This document shows, piece after piece, positions 17,592-29,100 of a stretch of 64,000 nucleotides of DNA (position 1 is its first letter; every line of letters starts with the position of its first letter). The notes under the pieces are model-generated. The model searched no databases. It was not told the DNA's origin and saw only the letters and a program-made list of their open reading frames with translations. The stretch comes from CAYVVT01 sp964454335 (GTDB taxonomy: Bacteria > Fidelibacterota > UBA8477 > JABMPR01): assembly GCA_964454335.1 (NCBI GenBank), contig CAYVVT010000001.1, positions 124,001 through 188,000 of the forward strand, in the 5' to 3' direction. The translations under genes and the position numbers were made by a program.

Positions 17592-20129
17592 ATGTTGAAA
17601 CGCATCGTCATCCTGATCCTGGGAATGATCCTGCCACTGCTGGCAGCCAACCCCGGAGAGATCCACCGTCTGAACAACGGACTGGAAGTGCTGCTTATCG
17701 AGAACCAGGCCCTGCCCATGGTTGGCATGAACATGGTGGTCAAAACCGGATCCGCATACGAGACCTTTGCTACCAGCGGTATGAGTCACATGCTGGAACA
17801 CCTGCTCTTTAATGGCACCACCACCCGCAGCCAGCGAGAGCTCTATAATGACAGTGATCGCATTGGTGGTTATAACAACGCCAACACCGGCAGATACTAT
17901 ACGAATTTCATGATGGTGGTTCCTGCTGAGCAGGTTTTGGCCGGAATGGACATCCAGGCCGACATGCTCTTCAACTCCATACTACCCCCGGAGAAATTCG
18001 AGAAGGAGAAGGGCATCGTGCTCGAGGAGATCGGTACTGCTCTGGGTAAACCGACAACCCAGCTGGAGTATGATCTCTCGTCACTCCTCTATGCCGGTCA
18101 TTCACTTTCATTGCCCACCCTGGGGACCTATACAACGATAGAAAAAATGGGACGGGACGATGTCTGGGAGTACTATCGGAACCATTACAGACCCAACAAC
18201 ATGATCCTCAGCGTCATCGGGAATTTTTCCAGTGACACTCTACTGGCACATATCCAGGACATCTACGGGAGTGCCGCGCCGGCGAACGTTGCTCAGGCGG
18301 CATCCCGGGGGATGGCAACAGGATTTCAAATACCGCAGGAACAAAGACCCACTGTGGGGACCCAGCATCGGAGCTATGGTGGTGACAACTCAGTGATCCA
18401 CCTGATCTATGACCTGCCTTCAGAAAACGTAGACCGGGCTGTCATCATCCTTGATGAGCTCCTGGAAGCATCCATCCCGGCTTTAAAGGAGGAAAGCCGG
18501 CAGGCCTTTCCGGACCTGCTGAAGGCACTTGATTACGCGATCCATCAGAGTCCTATTTCCAACCACCTCACCGTGAAGATCTCACTGCATCGCGAGGATG
18601 GATATGAGCGTCTAAGGGAGTTTATCGAGGAAGAACTGTCTGACATGAGATTTGGTATGAGTGAAGAACAGCTCGTCGCCCTGGTGGCCAGAAGGCAGAC
18701 CAAATTCCTCCAGAACCTTGAAAAGCCACATATGTTCGGCATCTACTATGCAGCAGATTTCGCTGAACACGGTATTGATGCCACCCTGGATCTCCTTCTG
18801 GAAGACGAGTTCGAAGAAGCCAACCGCTGGTTGAAGAGACAGCGCCTGAAAACCACACCGCTGGTGCTCATGCATCACCCCCAGAAGAGGACAGGAGCCC
18901 AGGTCGCGGGTGAGATCATGACTGAGCTATCGACTCCGGGACCGGGCTTTACGCTCATTGTTCGACAGAACACGGCCAGCCAGCTCCTGGCGGTTCATCT
19001 GCTGTTCAAGCACAAGGCCTTCTTTGAATCGAAATATGGGAAAGATGCCGCCCAGATACTGCATGATTGCTTCGGCCAGCGCATGAAGAGTCCGGCCAAC
19101 CAGAGCGCCAGCGAAAGATATGGTCTCACCTACACCGTGAATGACAATCCCTTCATTCCCATGGACAACATCTATCTGCATCCCGATTTCGGTTACATAC
19201 GAGTAGAAGGCCTGGCTACGGACCTGAGCGGCGCCCTCGGTTTCCTGCAAACCCAGATGAGCAGCTTTATACCCAGTCGGGAGGAGTACGACCAGGCCCT
19301 GAACGGCCTTCAGCACGGAATGCACCAGATGGGTCGTAACAAGGCTGGAGAGAGGTTCGCCAACATGGTTGATTCCGTTCTCTATATGCCCGAGCCCCAC
19401 ACACCACCCACCAATCCGCCGAGCTATGAATCTTTGCTGAGTTTCAGCCAGGAATACTTCAGTGACGGCAACCAGATCGTGAGCGTGGTCTCGCCGGTTG
19501 ACCCTGCTGTGATCAAGAGCATATACAATGCACAGGCCCAGCCGGTATCCGGATCACCGGAACAAGCCTGGGACAAACGCCTGGTTCTTCCAGATAAACC
19601 GGTGAGCATCGAGGCCGACGGCGGTGGAGAACGCAGCCATCTTTTCTGGGGCTTTGTAAAAGAGATCGCTCCCGGGGACAAGGCCGCAGTCAAGGCCCTC
19701 TCCTTGGTCCTGCGCGACAAGATCGTCTTCGATGTTCGCGAGGTGCAGGGCATGGCCTATGGCATGAGCGCCGGGGTAAACATTGTGGATGACAAGGGCC
19801 TTTTCTATATCAGGCTTGGTACTCGCCCGCAGAATGCCGATCCGCTGATCCCGCAATTCCCGGGCTATTTTCAGGTATCCATGGTATCCGAACTGACAGA
19901 GGCTGATGTCCAGAAAGCCGTGAACATGTATCTGGGCCGCATGATGTTCCGCCGGCTGTCCAGCATCAACCAGGCCTACTACCTGGGACATTCACAATAT
20001 TTCGAAGGGAATATGAATGCTGATGACAGCTTCCTTGATGGGCTGAAGGCTGTGACCATTACGGATGTCCAGCGGGTGGCCGCCAAATATTTACAGGCTG
20101 AAAATCCAGTACAGATCGTACTGCGCTAG
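17592..20129 (+). CDS. Exported M16 family zinc peptidase
   Basis: An 845-residue protein with a signal peptide (1-19) and the inverted zinc motif HMLEH (66-70), HxxEH, followed by the third ligand in EKGIVLEEIG (145-146). This is an M16 peptidase, with the usual tandem M16 domains: an active N-terminal half and a non-catalytic C-terminal half containing GMAYGMSAG. Such proteins degrade short peptides in the periplasm or at the surface. AAGGATTTTTCAACC precedes the ATG. It lies 9 bp before the M1-type peptidase lipoprotein gene, so the two form a peptide-processing pair. Confidence 0.9.
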   Translation: MLKRIVILILGMILPLLAANPGEIHRLNNGLEVLLIENQALPMVGMNMVVKTGSAYETFATSGMSHMLEHLLFNGTTTRSQRELYNDSDRIGGYNNANTGRYYTNFMMVVPAEQVLAGMDIQADMLFNSILPPEKFEKEKGIVLEEIGTALGKPTTQLEYDLSSLLYAGHSLSLPTLGTYTTIEKMGRDDVWEYYRNHYRPNNMILSVIGNFSSDTLLAHIQDIYGSAAPANVAQAASRGMATGFQIPQEQRPTVGTQHRSYGGDNSVIHLIYDLPSENVDRAVIILDELLEASIPALKEESRQAFPDLLKALDYAIHQSPISNHLTVKISLHREDGYERLREFIEEELSDMRFGMSEEQLVALVARRQTKFLQNLEKPHMFGIYYAADFAEHGIDATLDLLLEDEFEEANRWLKRQRLKTTPLVLMHHPQKRTGAQVAGEIMTELSTPGPGFTLIVRQNTASQLLAVHLLFKHKAFFESKYGKDAAQILHDCFGQRMKSPANQSASERYGLTYTVNDNPFIPMDNIYLHPDFGYIRVEGLATDLSGALGFLQTQMSSFIPSREEYDQALNGLQHGMHQMGRNKAGERFANMVDSVLYMPEPHTPPTNPPSYESLLSFSQEYFSDGNQIVSVVSPVDPAVIKSIYNAQAQPVSGSPEQAWDKRLVLPDKPVSIEADGGGERSHLFWGFVKEIAPGDKAAVKALSLVLRDKIVFDVREVQGMAYGMSAGVNIVDDKGLFYIRLGTRPQNADPLIPQFPGYFQVSMVSELTEADVQKAVNMYLGRMMFRRLSSINQAYYLGHSQYFEGNMNADDSFLDGLKAVTITDVQRVAAKYLQAENPVQIVLR

Positions 20130-20138
20130 GAGGAACCC

Positions 20139-22244
20139 ATGCGATCAACCCGGCTGATCCCCGCTGCCCTCATTCTGATCACCTGCGGTTGTACATCCTT
20201 TGATGACAACCTGGTGCAATTCCTGGAGCATGAACTCACAGTGCGCATCGACACTGCCAGGCAGCTGGCCGATGTCAACGATCAGGGTGTCATGCAGGTC
20301 CAGAAGGGGTGGAACAGTTTCAAATTGAACAAGGCCGCCGGCAATATCAAATTCGCCATCTTTCCGGAAGATCTGGAGGAATTGACACAATCCGAAAATG
20401 AGGAGCTTCTGCGCCGGGAGACCAGGTTGAGATTCAAACATCTTGAAGCGGAGGATTTCCAGCTGGCCACCTTCAGGTCTGATCGCAGCGGTAAAGTCAA
20501 TTACAGGTTTTCAACCTGGACAGAGTATCGTGAGGATGTCGCCGACATCTCCTTCTCAAATCAGAATGTTGGTCGTGAAGTGAAGGGTACCGTCTCGGGC
20601 CAGGGGGCCTATCTCAGCCCGCAAGCCTATTACTATCCACGGGGCAATGATGAGCTCATGCAGTTCAGGGTGATCGCCAATATTCCCTCAGGCTGGCACG
20701 CGGTGAGTGATGGCAATCTCACCTATGACAACGAGACACCCGATTTCACCATCCAGTCATGGCTGAATCCCTACAAGGTGGACGGCCTGACCTTCATGGC
20801 GGCTCCCTTTGTCGTCGGTGAAGCCATGGCTGACAGTATCAGGGTCCGTTGCTACTTCTTTGAGGAGGACACCAGCCTGTTTGAGACCTACCTGCCGGCC
20901 ACAACGCGTTACATACAGATGTACAGCGACATGATCGGATCCTATCCCTATTCGGATTTCAAGGTCACCGAGAACTTCTTTCCCACCGGTTACGGTTTCC
21001 CGGGCTGGACGCTGCTGGGCCAGGAGGTTTTACGACTGCCCTTTATCGTCATGACCTCCCTGGGTCACGAAGTCCTGCACAACTGGTGGGGAAACAGTGT
21101 CTATGTGGATTATGACCGGGGCAACTGGTGTGAAGGGCTCACCGTCTACGGGGCTGATTATCTTTACAAGGAGAGACGTTCACCCGACGCTGCGCGGGAT
21201 TATCGGAAAGACATTCTCAAGCAATACAAAAGCTATGTGAACGCGGAGAACGAGTTCCCGTTGCGCAAATTCACCTCGAGATCCAGCAGTTATGAACGCA
21301 CCATCGGATACAACAAGGCCATGATGGTCTTCCATATGATCCGCCAGGAGATCGGAGATGAAGCGTTCTGGTCAAGCTGGCGGGATGTCTACGCAGAGTA
21401 CATCGAGCAGGAGATCAGCTGGGAAGAGTGGATCAAGGCGTTCGAGAAGCGCGCAGGAGTGTCACTCGCCCATATCGTTCCCGAATGGATCGACCGGACA
21501 GGTGCGATCGAGCTAAGTCTGAAGGTCAACAGCAGCAGCTATGACGCCGCCACTGACGAGACCAGGATCGATATGACTGTCAACCAACCCGGGGATGAGA
21601 TCTACACCGTTCAGGTGCCCTACCGGCTCGCAGGAGATCAGGTGGTTGAGGACCAACTCCGGCTGGAAGCGGCAGAGTCGAACTACATTCTCACCTTCGC
21701 AGGTCAATACAGCAGCCTGGAACTGGATCCGGACTACCATCTATTCAGGCATCTCTACCCTCAGGAGATCGAACCGATCCTGGCGAGCGTCTATGGAAGC
21801 ACGGAGAAGCATTTTATCACCTATACCGAGGAGGACAGTGTAAATGCCCGCTTCAGGGAATTTGGTGAGAATCTCACGGAATCGGAGATCGAACTGGAAA
21901 CCGGTACGGCGCTGGTCGGCCGGGAAGGTGACTTTGCCGCCATATTGTTGAATCCCGACAATCTGCCGCCGAGTCTGGATAAATGGGTCAAGATCGCGGA
22001 TGACCAGGTCCAGGTGAATCAAGAGGTCTATTCTCGAAACAACAGCTTTGTCTTTGCGGTGGAAGAAACGGAGATATTCGCCAAAATGCTGGTGGTGATC
22101 AGCAACGATTTTGGATCCCTGCCACGGCTGGGCCAGAAACTGCCGCACTATGGTAAATATTCGTATCTGGTCTTTGATGGTACCCGCAATATCGGCAAAG
22201 GGCAGTGGCCCGCAGGGGACTCTCCACTCAAACAATCGCTTTAA
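20139..22244 (+). CDS. M1-like aminopeptidase, probable lipoprotein
   Basis: This 701-residue protein has a lipoprotein-like signal (LILITCGCTS, candidate lipid-bearing Cys at 16 or 18), followed by a beta-rich domain and a gluzincin catalytic domain. The zinc site is HEVLH (310-314) with NWWGN after it and the third ligand Glu332 in NWCEGLTVYG. The spacing is 17 residues, one less than in classic M1 enzymes. No GAMEN peptide-binding motif is visible (the matching stretch reads FPTGYGFPGW), so substrate choice may differ from ordinary aminopeptidase N. AGGAGGA lies 4 bases before the ATG. It is co-transcribed with the M16 peptidase. Confidence 0.83.
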   Translation: MRSTRLIPAALILITCGCTSFDDNLVQFLEHELTVRIDTARQLADVNDQGVMQVQKGWNSFKLNKAAGNIKFAIFPEDLEELTQSENEELLRRETRLRFKHLEAEDFQLATFRSDRSGKVNYRFSTWTEYREDVADISFSNQNVGREVKGTVSGQGAYLSPQAYYYPRGNDELMQFRVIANIPSGWHAVSDGNLTYDNETPDFTIQSWLNPYKVDGLTFMAAPFVVGEAMADSIRVRCYFFEEDTSLFETYLPATTRYIQMYSDMIGSYPYSDFKVTENFFPTGYGFPGWTLLGQEVLRLPFIVMTSLGHEVLHNWWGNSVYVDYDRGNWCEGLTVYGADYLYKERRSPDAARDYRKDILKQYKSYVNAENEFPLRKFTSRSSSYERTIGYNKAMMVFHMIRQEIGDEAFWSSWRDVYAEYIEQEISWEEWIKAFEKRAGVSLAHIVPEWIDRTGAIELSLKVNSSSYDAATDETRIDMTVNQPGDEIYTVQVPYRLAGDQVVEDQLRLEAAESNYILTFAGQYSSLELDPDYHLFRHLYPQEIEPILASVYGSTEKHFITYTEEDSVNARFREFGENLTESEIELETGTALVGREGDFAAILLNPDNLPPSLDKWVKIADDQVQVNQEVYSRNNSFVFAVEETEIFAKMLVVISNDFGSLPRLGQKLPHYGKYSYLVFDGTRNIGKGQWPAGDSPLKQSL

Positions 22245-22311
22245 AGAAAGCCCTTTGAACAAATAGGTCCGCCAGGGTGATTTCTGTTGCTAAGGACGTG
22301 GTTTGTTCTAG

Positions 22312-22333
22312 TTTTCGACACAAGCGTCGAAAA
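22312..22333. terminator. 8-bp hairpin after the M1 peptidase gene
   Basis: TTTTCGAC (22312-22319) and GTCGAAAA (22326-22333) pair perfectly around a 6-base loop in the gap between two plus-strand genes. No T-run follows the stem on the plus strand, so function as a terminator is uncertain. Confidence 0.35.
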
Positions 22334-22385
22334 AAGGAACCTGGCGTTGATGAATCAGGGGGCAAGAATTTGAACGGGAGATCAC

Positions 22386-23405
22386 ATGAGTAGAATGATA
22401 CAAACTATGATCCTGGTGCTGACGGCTACGGCTTTCGTGTTAGCACAGCCCTATGTAGAAGACTTTGAGGACCAGGACGTCAGTGAATGGGGCGTCTATC
22501 GTGCAGGCGAGGAGCCAATCCAGGCCCTGGCCATGGGCAGTGCCCCGGATGTCCTCCAGGAAGGTGATGACTTTGTGGGCCTGATTGGCGACACGGATGT
22601 GACCTATTCTGGTGCCGCCATCAACCTGGTGGGTGATGTCAGCGATGCCAATTACAGTGTCGAAGGCTGGGTCTATGTCTATGAGAACCACAGCCAGGGA
22701 TCTGCCTATACAGGGCTGGTTGCCTACGCGGACAGTTCTGCAGGCTATTATGTCAAGCTGGTGGCCGATTTTGATGCCGACAACCGGTTCAGGCTGTATA
22801 ACAATCAACTGAACATGAGCACATTCCAGTACACCTTCCATGTTGCTTTTGATGCTTCAGGCGTCGACAAGACCGAAGGCTGGCACTACATGAAGGTGGA
22901 GGTTGAGACCCAGGCTGACGACAATGTTGCCTATACATGCTATTATGACAATGCGATGCTGGGAAGCGGTGCCAATGTAGATGACGCCGAAGGTCATACC
23001 ATCGCAGGCCAGCCGGGTGTCTATGCCTTCCAGATGGACGGTGTCGATGGTTTACAGGGTTACTTCGACAATATCACTGTGACACCCTCAGCTGTCTCCG
23101 TGGATGATGAACGCGGATCGCTGCCACAGGACTTCGTTCTCGAACAGAATTATCCAAATCCCTTCAATCCGAGCACAACGATACATTTCACCCTGACTGA
23201 AGCTTCGCCTGTACAACTGGTAGTCTATGATCTCCAGGGCAACCTGGTGAACACACTTGTCCAGGGACATCTCCAAGCCCAGGCCTACTCTACGAACTGG
23301 AGAGGTCTTGATGCCCTGGGCAATCCTGTCCCCACCGGCCTGTATATCTATACCCTGAATTCCGCGGGACAGAGCATCAGCAAGAAGATGATGCTTATTA
23401 AATAA
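22386..23405 (+). CDS. Secreted jelly-roll-like protein with FlgD-like sorting domain
   Basis: A 339-residue exported protein with a signal peptide (1-20), then about 210 residues of beta-rich sequence that look like a LamG/concanavalin-type jelly roll (EDFEDQDVSEWGVY near its start, GYFDNITVTPS at its end). Such folds often bind carbohydrate. A C-terminal FlgD-like sorting domain follows, with NYPNPFNPSTTIHF, VYDLQGNLV and the ending KMMLIK. No catalytic residues are recognised. GGGAG stands before the ATG. A strong GC hairpin follows the stop, so it is probably a single-gene unit. Confidence 0.75.
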   Translation: MSRMIQTMILVLTATAFVLAQPYVEDFEDQDVSEWGVYRAGEEPIQALAMGSAPDVLQEGDDFVGLIGDTDVTYSGAAINLVGDVSDANYSVEGWVYVYENHSQGSAYTGLVAYADSSAGYYVKLVADFDADNRFRLYNNQLNMSTFQYTFHVAFDASGVDKTEGWHYMKVEVETQADDNVAYTCYYDNAMLGSGANVDDAEGHTIAGQPGVYAFQMDGVDGLQGYFDNITVTPSAVSVDDERGSLPQDFVLEQNYPNPFNPSTTIHFTLTEASPVQLVVYDLQGNLVNTLVQGHLQAQAYSTNWRGLDALGNPVPTGLYIYTLNSAGQSISKKMMLIK

Positions 23406-23419
23406 ATCTCAATCTCCTT

Positions 23420-23444
23420 GGGGCCGGCGTCTTGCGCCGGCCCC
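23420..23444 (+). terminator. Strong GC hairpin after the jelly-roll gene
   Basis: GGGGCCGGCG (23420-23429) and CGCCGGCCCC (23435-23444) form a perfect 10-bp stem with a 5-base loop, 15 bases after the stop of the preceding gene and followed by GCCCTTTCAT. This fits an intrinsic terminator with a poor T-tract. It also shows that the TTG start possible at 23432 is not the real start of the next gene. Confidence 0.7.
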
Positions 23445-23464
23445 GCCCTTTCATATATTCAAAC

Positions 23465-26107
23465 ATGCCAAGCAGTCCACGCTCACTGATCATCCTGTTG
23501 ATCCTGCCCACTGTTATCCTCGCCGGTGTCGGAGGTAAATTGTCCGGCCGGGTGCTGGATACTGACGGAGTCCCGCTGGCCGGCGTGAACATCATTGTTG
23601 AAGACACTTACCTGGGATCGGCGACTGATCTCAATGGCGACTACTTTATCTTGAACATCCCGCCGGGAATCTACTCGGTTTCCTTTGAAATGATCGGCTA
23701 CCGCAAGCTCGTGCAGCAAGAGCTGCAGATCGTTTCTGATTTTACCACTAACCTGGATGTCGTTCTGGAGCAGGAAACACTTGAACTGGAAGGAGAGGTG
23801 CTGGTAGTAGCCGAACGACCGCTGATCCGCAAGGATGCCACCTCCACCATGCGGGTGGTGGATGCCGCCGCACTGGTGGAAATGCCTGTAAAGGATTTCA
23901 AGGATGTACTGGTGACCCAGGCAGGTTTCACCACGGATGCGGCAGGAGGGATCCACGTTCGGGGAGGACGGACCAAAGAGATCCTCTACATGATCGACGG
24001 CGTGGTGGTGAAGGACCCTCTGCTGGGTGACTTCAGCGGTAGTGTGAATCAGAATGCCATCCAGGAGATGACGGTGATCAGCGGGACATTCAATGCCGAA
24101 TACGGCCAGGCCATGTCCAGTGTGGTGAATATCGTCACCAAGGAAGGCGGTGAAGATTTTCACGGCAAGCTGGAGTATATCTCCGGAGAGGTAAATGCCT
24201 CGCCCTATCATGAGGCTGGTGCATTTTCCTATCTGGATGAGAACTACGCCAATGTGGACAGCAACTACCTGCGTATGGATCTCGCGGACAGCCTCTTTGC
24301 ATACCTTGATCGTGCACCTTCTGGATTCTATCCCCAGGGCGTGATCCCCTTGTTCCGAATTCCAATGAACGGTAGCGTAAGTCTGAACCTGGGGGGCAAG
24401 CTGCCCTTCCTGGACCTTAACTATTTTGCCTCCGCTTTCTATTCGAATGAGGAAAGTCCCCTGCCCCACGGTGCGGACATCAACCAGGATATGCAGTTGA
24501 AACTGACCCGGAGGCTTTCTTCCAAACTCAAACTCAGCGGTCATCTGCACAGCTCCGCACGCCTGTATCAAAACTATTCACATGCCTGGAAATACCGCCC
24601 GGACTTTGACGAGCACACATTTAAACGCAATGACCGCCTGGCCTTCACCGTGACACATTCACCATTGGCGGCCCTCTTCTACAATGTTCACCTTTCACGT
24701 CAGATCGTGGGGACCAAAGAGGGGGTGAAATCCCTGAATCCGTCAGAGTACGAGCGCCCACTTACTGACGAATCAGTGTATTTCTATTCCACTGGAAATG
24801 GCGACACTTACTCCGACAATACCAGCACGACCAGTTCCATGAGCTTCGATCTTACCTGGCAGGCGAACCAGCGGCATCAGTTGAAGACAGGTTTTACCCT
24901 GGACCTGCATGATCTGAACATTCACAATGAAGAGGAACCCTGGGAAGCGGGTACGAATTTCCTGGACGACACGACCTATGCGCCCAGCGAAGCCACATTC
25001 TATGTGCAGGACAAGATCGAACTGGATTACCTCATCATAAACCTTGGCATGCGTTATGATCAGGTGGATCCGGCCGTGGCCATGTGGGAAAATGTGAACC
25101 GCTTTGTGGAATATGATTCGACCACAGGAGTGTGGGTGCAGGCACCTGTCGTCACCGCTCCGACCCAGACCAAGTTGAGTCCACGTATCGGACTGGCCTT
25201 TCCCATTACGGTCAATACCGTGTTTCATGTATCCTATGGACATTTCTTCCAGGTCCCGAACTTCGAATCCATGACCTACAACTCGCGTAAAGACATATCA
25301 GCAGCTCTGCCCCTGGTTGGGAATGCCCGGGTCAAACCCCAGAAGACAGTGGCATATGAATTTGGGCTGAAACAGGCGCTTAGTCAGTCCACCCGGCTCG
25401 AGGTCACCGTGTGGTCCAAGGACATTCGCGACCTGCTCTCGACACTGCAGGTACGCTATCTATCGAACCAGGTCATTGTTTTTGAGAATACGGATTACGC
25501 CAGCGTGAAAGGTCTGGATCTCAGCTTTGATCGTCAGTTTACGGGTATGTTCGCCGCCAATCTGAGTTATACTCTCTCGGTGGCCAAGGGCAACAACTCG
25601 TCCCCCAGGGCCGGGTACTTCTCAGCTTATGAGAACGAGGAGGTCCCACATCAGGAGTTTTACCTGGATTTTGATCAACGGCATGATCTCTCAGTTAACT
25701 TCTCTCTGCGGACAGCTGCCGACGACGGTCCGGTAATCGGTGGTGTAAGGCCCCTGGCCAACATAAATACAAACCTGCTGCTGAACGCCGGTAGCGGATT
25801 ACCCTATACGCCTTTTGTCGATCCTACGGTACGGGTAGATGTCAATTCTGCCAGGAAACCCTGGACCTACACCCTTGATCTGCGACTCAAGAAAAGCATC
25901 ATGATCAATGACCTGCGGCCAACGGTCTTTCTGGAAGCCACCAACATTACCGACCACGAGAATGTCCTCTTCGTCAATTCACGAACGGGCAAACCCTTCG
26001 ATTCAGGCACCACGGGACTTGTGGGTCAGTCTGATGACAGCAACCTGAATCCGGCAAAGCTCGGTCCCGGCAGGGCGATCAAATTTGGATTGAGTCTGAG
26101 TTGGTGA
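23465..26107 (+). CDS. TonB-dependent receptor with carboxypeptidase-regulatory-like domain
   Basis: An 880-residue outer-membrane protein. After the signal peptide (1-18) comes a carboxypeptidase-regulatory-like beta domain (GKLSGRVLDTDGVPLAGVNI to about 110). The plug domain follows (VRGGRTKEILYMIDGVVVKDP, EYGQAMSSVVNIVTKEGG) and then a 22-strand-type barrel to the end, with FFQVPNFESMTYN and a final aromatic residue (FGLSLSW). It imports a large ligand or takes part in surface assembly; the substrate cannot be told. The ATG at 23465 is preferred because the longer frame begins inside the terminator hairpin. Four bases separate it from the secreted protein gene downstream, with which it forms a likely functional set together with the PorV-type gene. 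Confidence 0.88.
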   Translation: MPSSPRSLIILLILPTVILAGVGGKLSGRVLDTDGVPLAGVNIIVEDTYLGSATDLNGDYFILNIPPGIYSVSFEMIGYRKLVQQELQIVSDFTTNLDVVLEQETLELEGEVLVVAERPLIRKDATSTMRVVDAAALVEMPVKDFKDVLVTQAGFTTDAAGGIHVRGGRTKEILYMIDGVVVKDPLLGDFSGSVNQNAIQEMTVISGTFNAEYGQAMSSVVNIVTKEGGEDFHGKLEYISGEVNASPYHEAGAFSYLDENYANVDSNYLRMDLADSLFAYLDRAPSGFYPQGVIPLFRIPMNGSVSLNLGGKLPFLDLNYFASAFYSNEESPLPHGADINQDMQLKLTRRLSSKLKLSGHLHSSARLYQNYSHAWKYRPDFDEHTFKRNDRLAFTVTHSPLAALFYNVHLSRQIVGTKEGVKSLNPSEYERPLTDESVYFYSTGNGDTYSDNTSTTSSMSFDLTWQANQRHQLKTGFTLDLHDLNIHNEEEPWEAGTNFLDDTTYAPSEATFYVQDKIELDYLIINLGMRYDQVDPAVAMWENVNRFVEYDSTTGVWVQAPVVTAPTQTKLSPRIGLAFPITVNTVFHVSYGHFFQVPNFESMTYNSRKDISAALPLVGNARVKPQKTVAYEFGLKQALSQSTRLEVTVWSKDIRDLLSTLQVRYLSNQVIVFENTDYASVKGLDLSFDRQFTGMFAANLSYTLSVAKGNNSSPRAGYFSAYENEEVPHQEFYLDFDQRHDLSVNFSLRTAADDGPVIGGVRPLANINTNLLLNAGSGLPYTPFVDPTVRVDVNSARKPWTYTLDLRLKKSIMINDLRPTVFLEATNITDHENVLFVNSRTGKPFDSGTTGLVGQSDDSNLNPAKLGPGRAIKFGLSLSW

Positions 26108-26111
26108 TCCT

Positions 26112-29100
26112 GTGAAGCAATTAACCAGCATCATGATCCTTCTGGCTTTTGCGACGTTCCTGACGGCACAGCCGCTTGACTGTGCCAGCTGTCATCTGGA
26201 TCCGGTGGAGTGGAACCTGGGCAGAGACGCGGGGATCTTTCAGAAAGCCGTGGGCGCTATGGACAAGGGTCAGCTGCAGAACCACACCAGCAATTTTGGC
26301 AATCTCGCCAGTTTTCACATCTGGTTTACCAATGCCGGACACTGGCCGAGAGCTGCAGACGGTAACCGTCAGTATGCATTCGGACTTGGGCTCATGATCG
26401 GGATCGATGAGGATAACGTCATCGAGACAGAAACCCAGACCCGCTCCAAGATCCAGGACTGGCTGCCACCCGATGACGCGCTGGGTGTGGATTATTCAGG
26501 AGACGTACGGGCCATATCTGACGATACGCCCTTCCAGGCATCCAGCGATCTGCCCTTGAGTTGGCCGGAAGAAAGCTGGCCGGGCTATTTCCGTGTGGAT
26601 ATCACCAATGTTGAAGATTCTGTCCTGGCTCTTCACCCGGATGCACTGACACTGCCGGAAGCCGTAAATCAATTCTCCTCAGACCGTGACATCTTCGCCA
26701 CCTACACCGATGCCTACAATCCCATGGGCAGTTACGGCCTCACGGTCGAGCAGACATCATATTCCTACGGACGGCCCTATGCGGAGGACATTCTCTTCTG
26801 GGACCTGAAAGTGTTCAATGACGGTGCCACCGATCTCCAGGATATTCATGTGGGCTTCTATACAAAGTTCCGCCCCGATTACGACAACCATGACTATCTC
26901 AATTTTATTGATTCCGATGCTGATGGCCGACAGGACCTCATCTATGTCTATGATCTGAACAACCAGAGCGATGGTGCCTGGACCGAGACGGATGACCCCC
27001 TGGGAATGGTGGGTCTGCGTATGTATGACACGCCTGGCCAGATGGGCATCACCGATTTCCATCACTTTGCCCGGGCAGCCTCACCCAGCACCGATCAGGA
27101 GATGTGGGCATTGATGACCAGCGATGCCGGCAGTTCGGCCCTGGTGGACCCGGCCTTCTATTTTCACGGGGATGACCCACGGATCGATTATACCGGTGAG
27201 GATTCTGTGTCCACCTACTACCCGCCCTGGTCTGAATTTGAGCACCAGGATGAGCGGGAGGGGAACGCTATCAACTATGTGATCTCCTGCGGCCCCTTCG
27301 ATCTACCGGCAGACTCCATGGTGACCCTCAGTCTTGCAATGATCATGGGAGATGCGGGAATCATACCTGATGAGCCCGATACCACCGACCTCATGGCCAA
27401 CGTGGCCATCGCCAACCGCATGTACGAACTCTATTTCCAGGGCGCCGCACCGCCGGCAACGCCCGAGGTCCATGCCGTTGCCGGGGATGAAAAAGCCACC
27501 CTGTACTGGAATGGGAATGCTGCCGAGAATTCAACGGATCCCTGGACGGGGCTCCAGGATTTCGAGGGCTACAAGATCTTCAGAAGTACAAACAAGGGAC
27601 AGACCTGGGGTGATCCTATCACCAACACTGACGGAGTGGTGATCGGTTTTGTGCCCCTGGCGATCCTGGATCTTAGCGAGGAAGAAGATATCGAGCGTTT
27701 TGGCGAGGAGATCTCCGGGGACGATCCCCTTTTCCCCCAGAGCCTGGGTAACAACAGTGGGATCACACACAGTTTTGTCGACAGCAATCTGGTGAACGGG
27801 GTGGAATACTGGTACTGTATCAGCGCCTATGATCGAGGTGATCCCGACAATCTGATCCCGTCGCTGCACAATGCACTGGGTGCCTCAGTATTCGAACCGC
27901 ATACGGTGGCTGTGACGCCGGGGCGCCTGGCCAATGACCTTGAGTTCGGTCTGCTTGAGCCCATCGGTGGGATCTGTGAAGGGACAGTACGCCTGGAGAT
28001 CGAGGATCCCTCCAAAGTCGAGGATCACGAATATCAGATGAGCTTCGATATCAGTGTGCCTTACGTCGACATGGATGGAGACACGGTTCTGGGCAAGGGT
28101 TTTACCCTGGTTGACCTGACACTGGGTGATACACTGTTACAGGATATTCTCATCGGTGCAGATACCGACACCAACATTGTCTCTGTCGATGGTATGCTGC
28201 TCTACCTGGAAGATGCCCCCGGCGGTGTTCGCGAAATGGGCTGGACCAGTGTAGCGAATGACACCTCCACTCATGATTGGAGAGTGAACAGCAAATGGCC
28301 GGAACTGGTCCCCAGTGGACAGGCCATTGGCCAGACCATAGAAACATTTGACGACTGGCGTATTACCGTGGACTATGAGGAAGGTGTCGAGGCTTTATGG
28401 CTTGATGCTTTCTTCGGGGATGTCCGGGATGTCACAACGCATCTACCCATACGTGTGGAGGTCATCACCGATCCGGACAATCCGATCGATGTCTCTGAGA
28501 ATACCTATCTGGCTGAATTCAACCATGGTCTGACAGATCCAGGGATCCGGGGGATGTTCTACAGTCCCCTGGGCTGGGACCTGGAGCCGGGAGGCCTGGG
28601 CTATCTGGCCGGTAGTCCTGGCTGGTATGAGAAACACGTGGATTTCCTCATCCTGGAAAAGATCGACGTGGATCTGACAACTGGCGATACCATCCCGAAT
28701 TACATGTACCTGTTCACCAACCATAAACCGGACACGTCCGTCAACCGCTATTTCGAGACCGAGATCATCGATGCACAGGCACCTTCGGATGGAGACCAGT
28801 TCACCATCCTGACCTATAAGGGCTTCCGTCCGGAGATCACATATGAATTCTCACCGTTGTCTTCGGACACCGATCCGGATCTGAGTGATGCCAATCCCCT
28901 GGAAAATGTGCGGGTCGTTCCCGATCCATACATCGTGACCAATGAATGGGAGACCGGCGAGTTCGGCAAGAAGCTCATGTTCAACAACCTGCCTTCCCGT
29001 TGCAGTATTCGTATCTATACCCTGGTAGGGGATCACATCGCTACGATTGAACATGGGAATGGTAACGGAACGTCCGAGGGCTACAGTTTCTGGGACATGC

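Noticed and set aside
23432..23464. Upstream TTG start for the TonB-dependent receptor
   Set aside because: It lies inside the terminator hairpin of the previous gene; the ATG at 23465 leads directly into a signal peptide.
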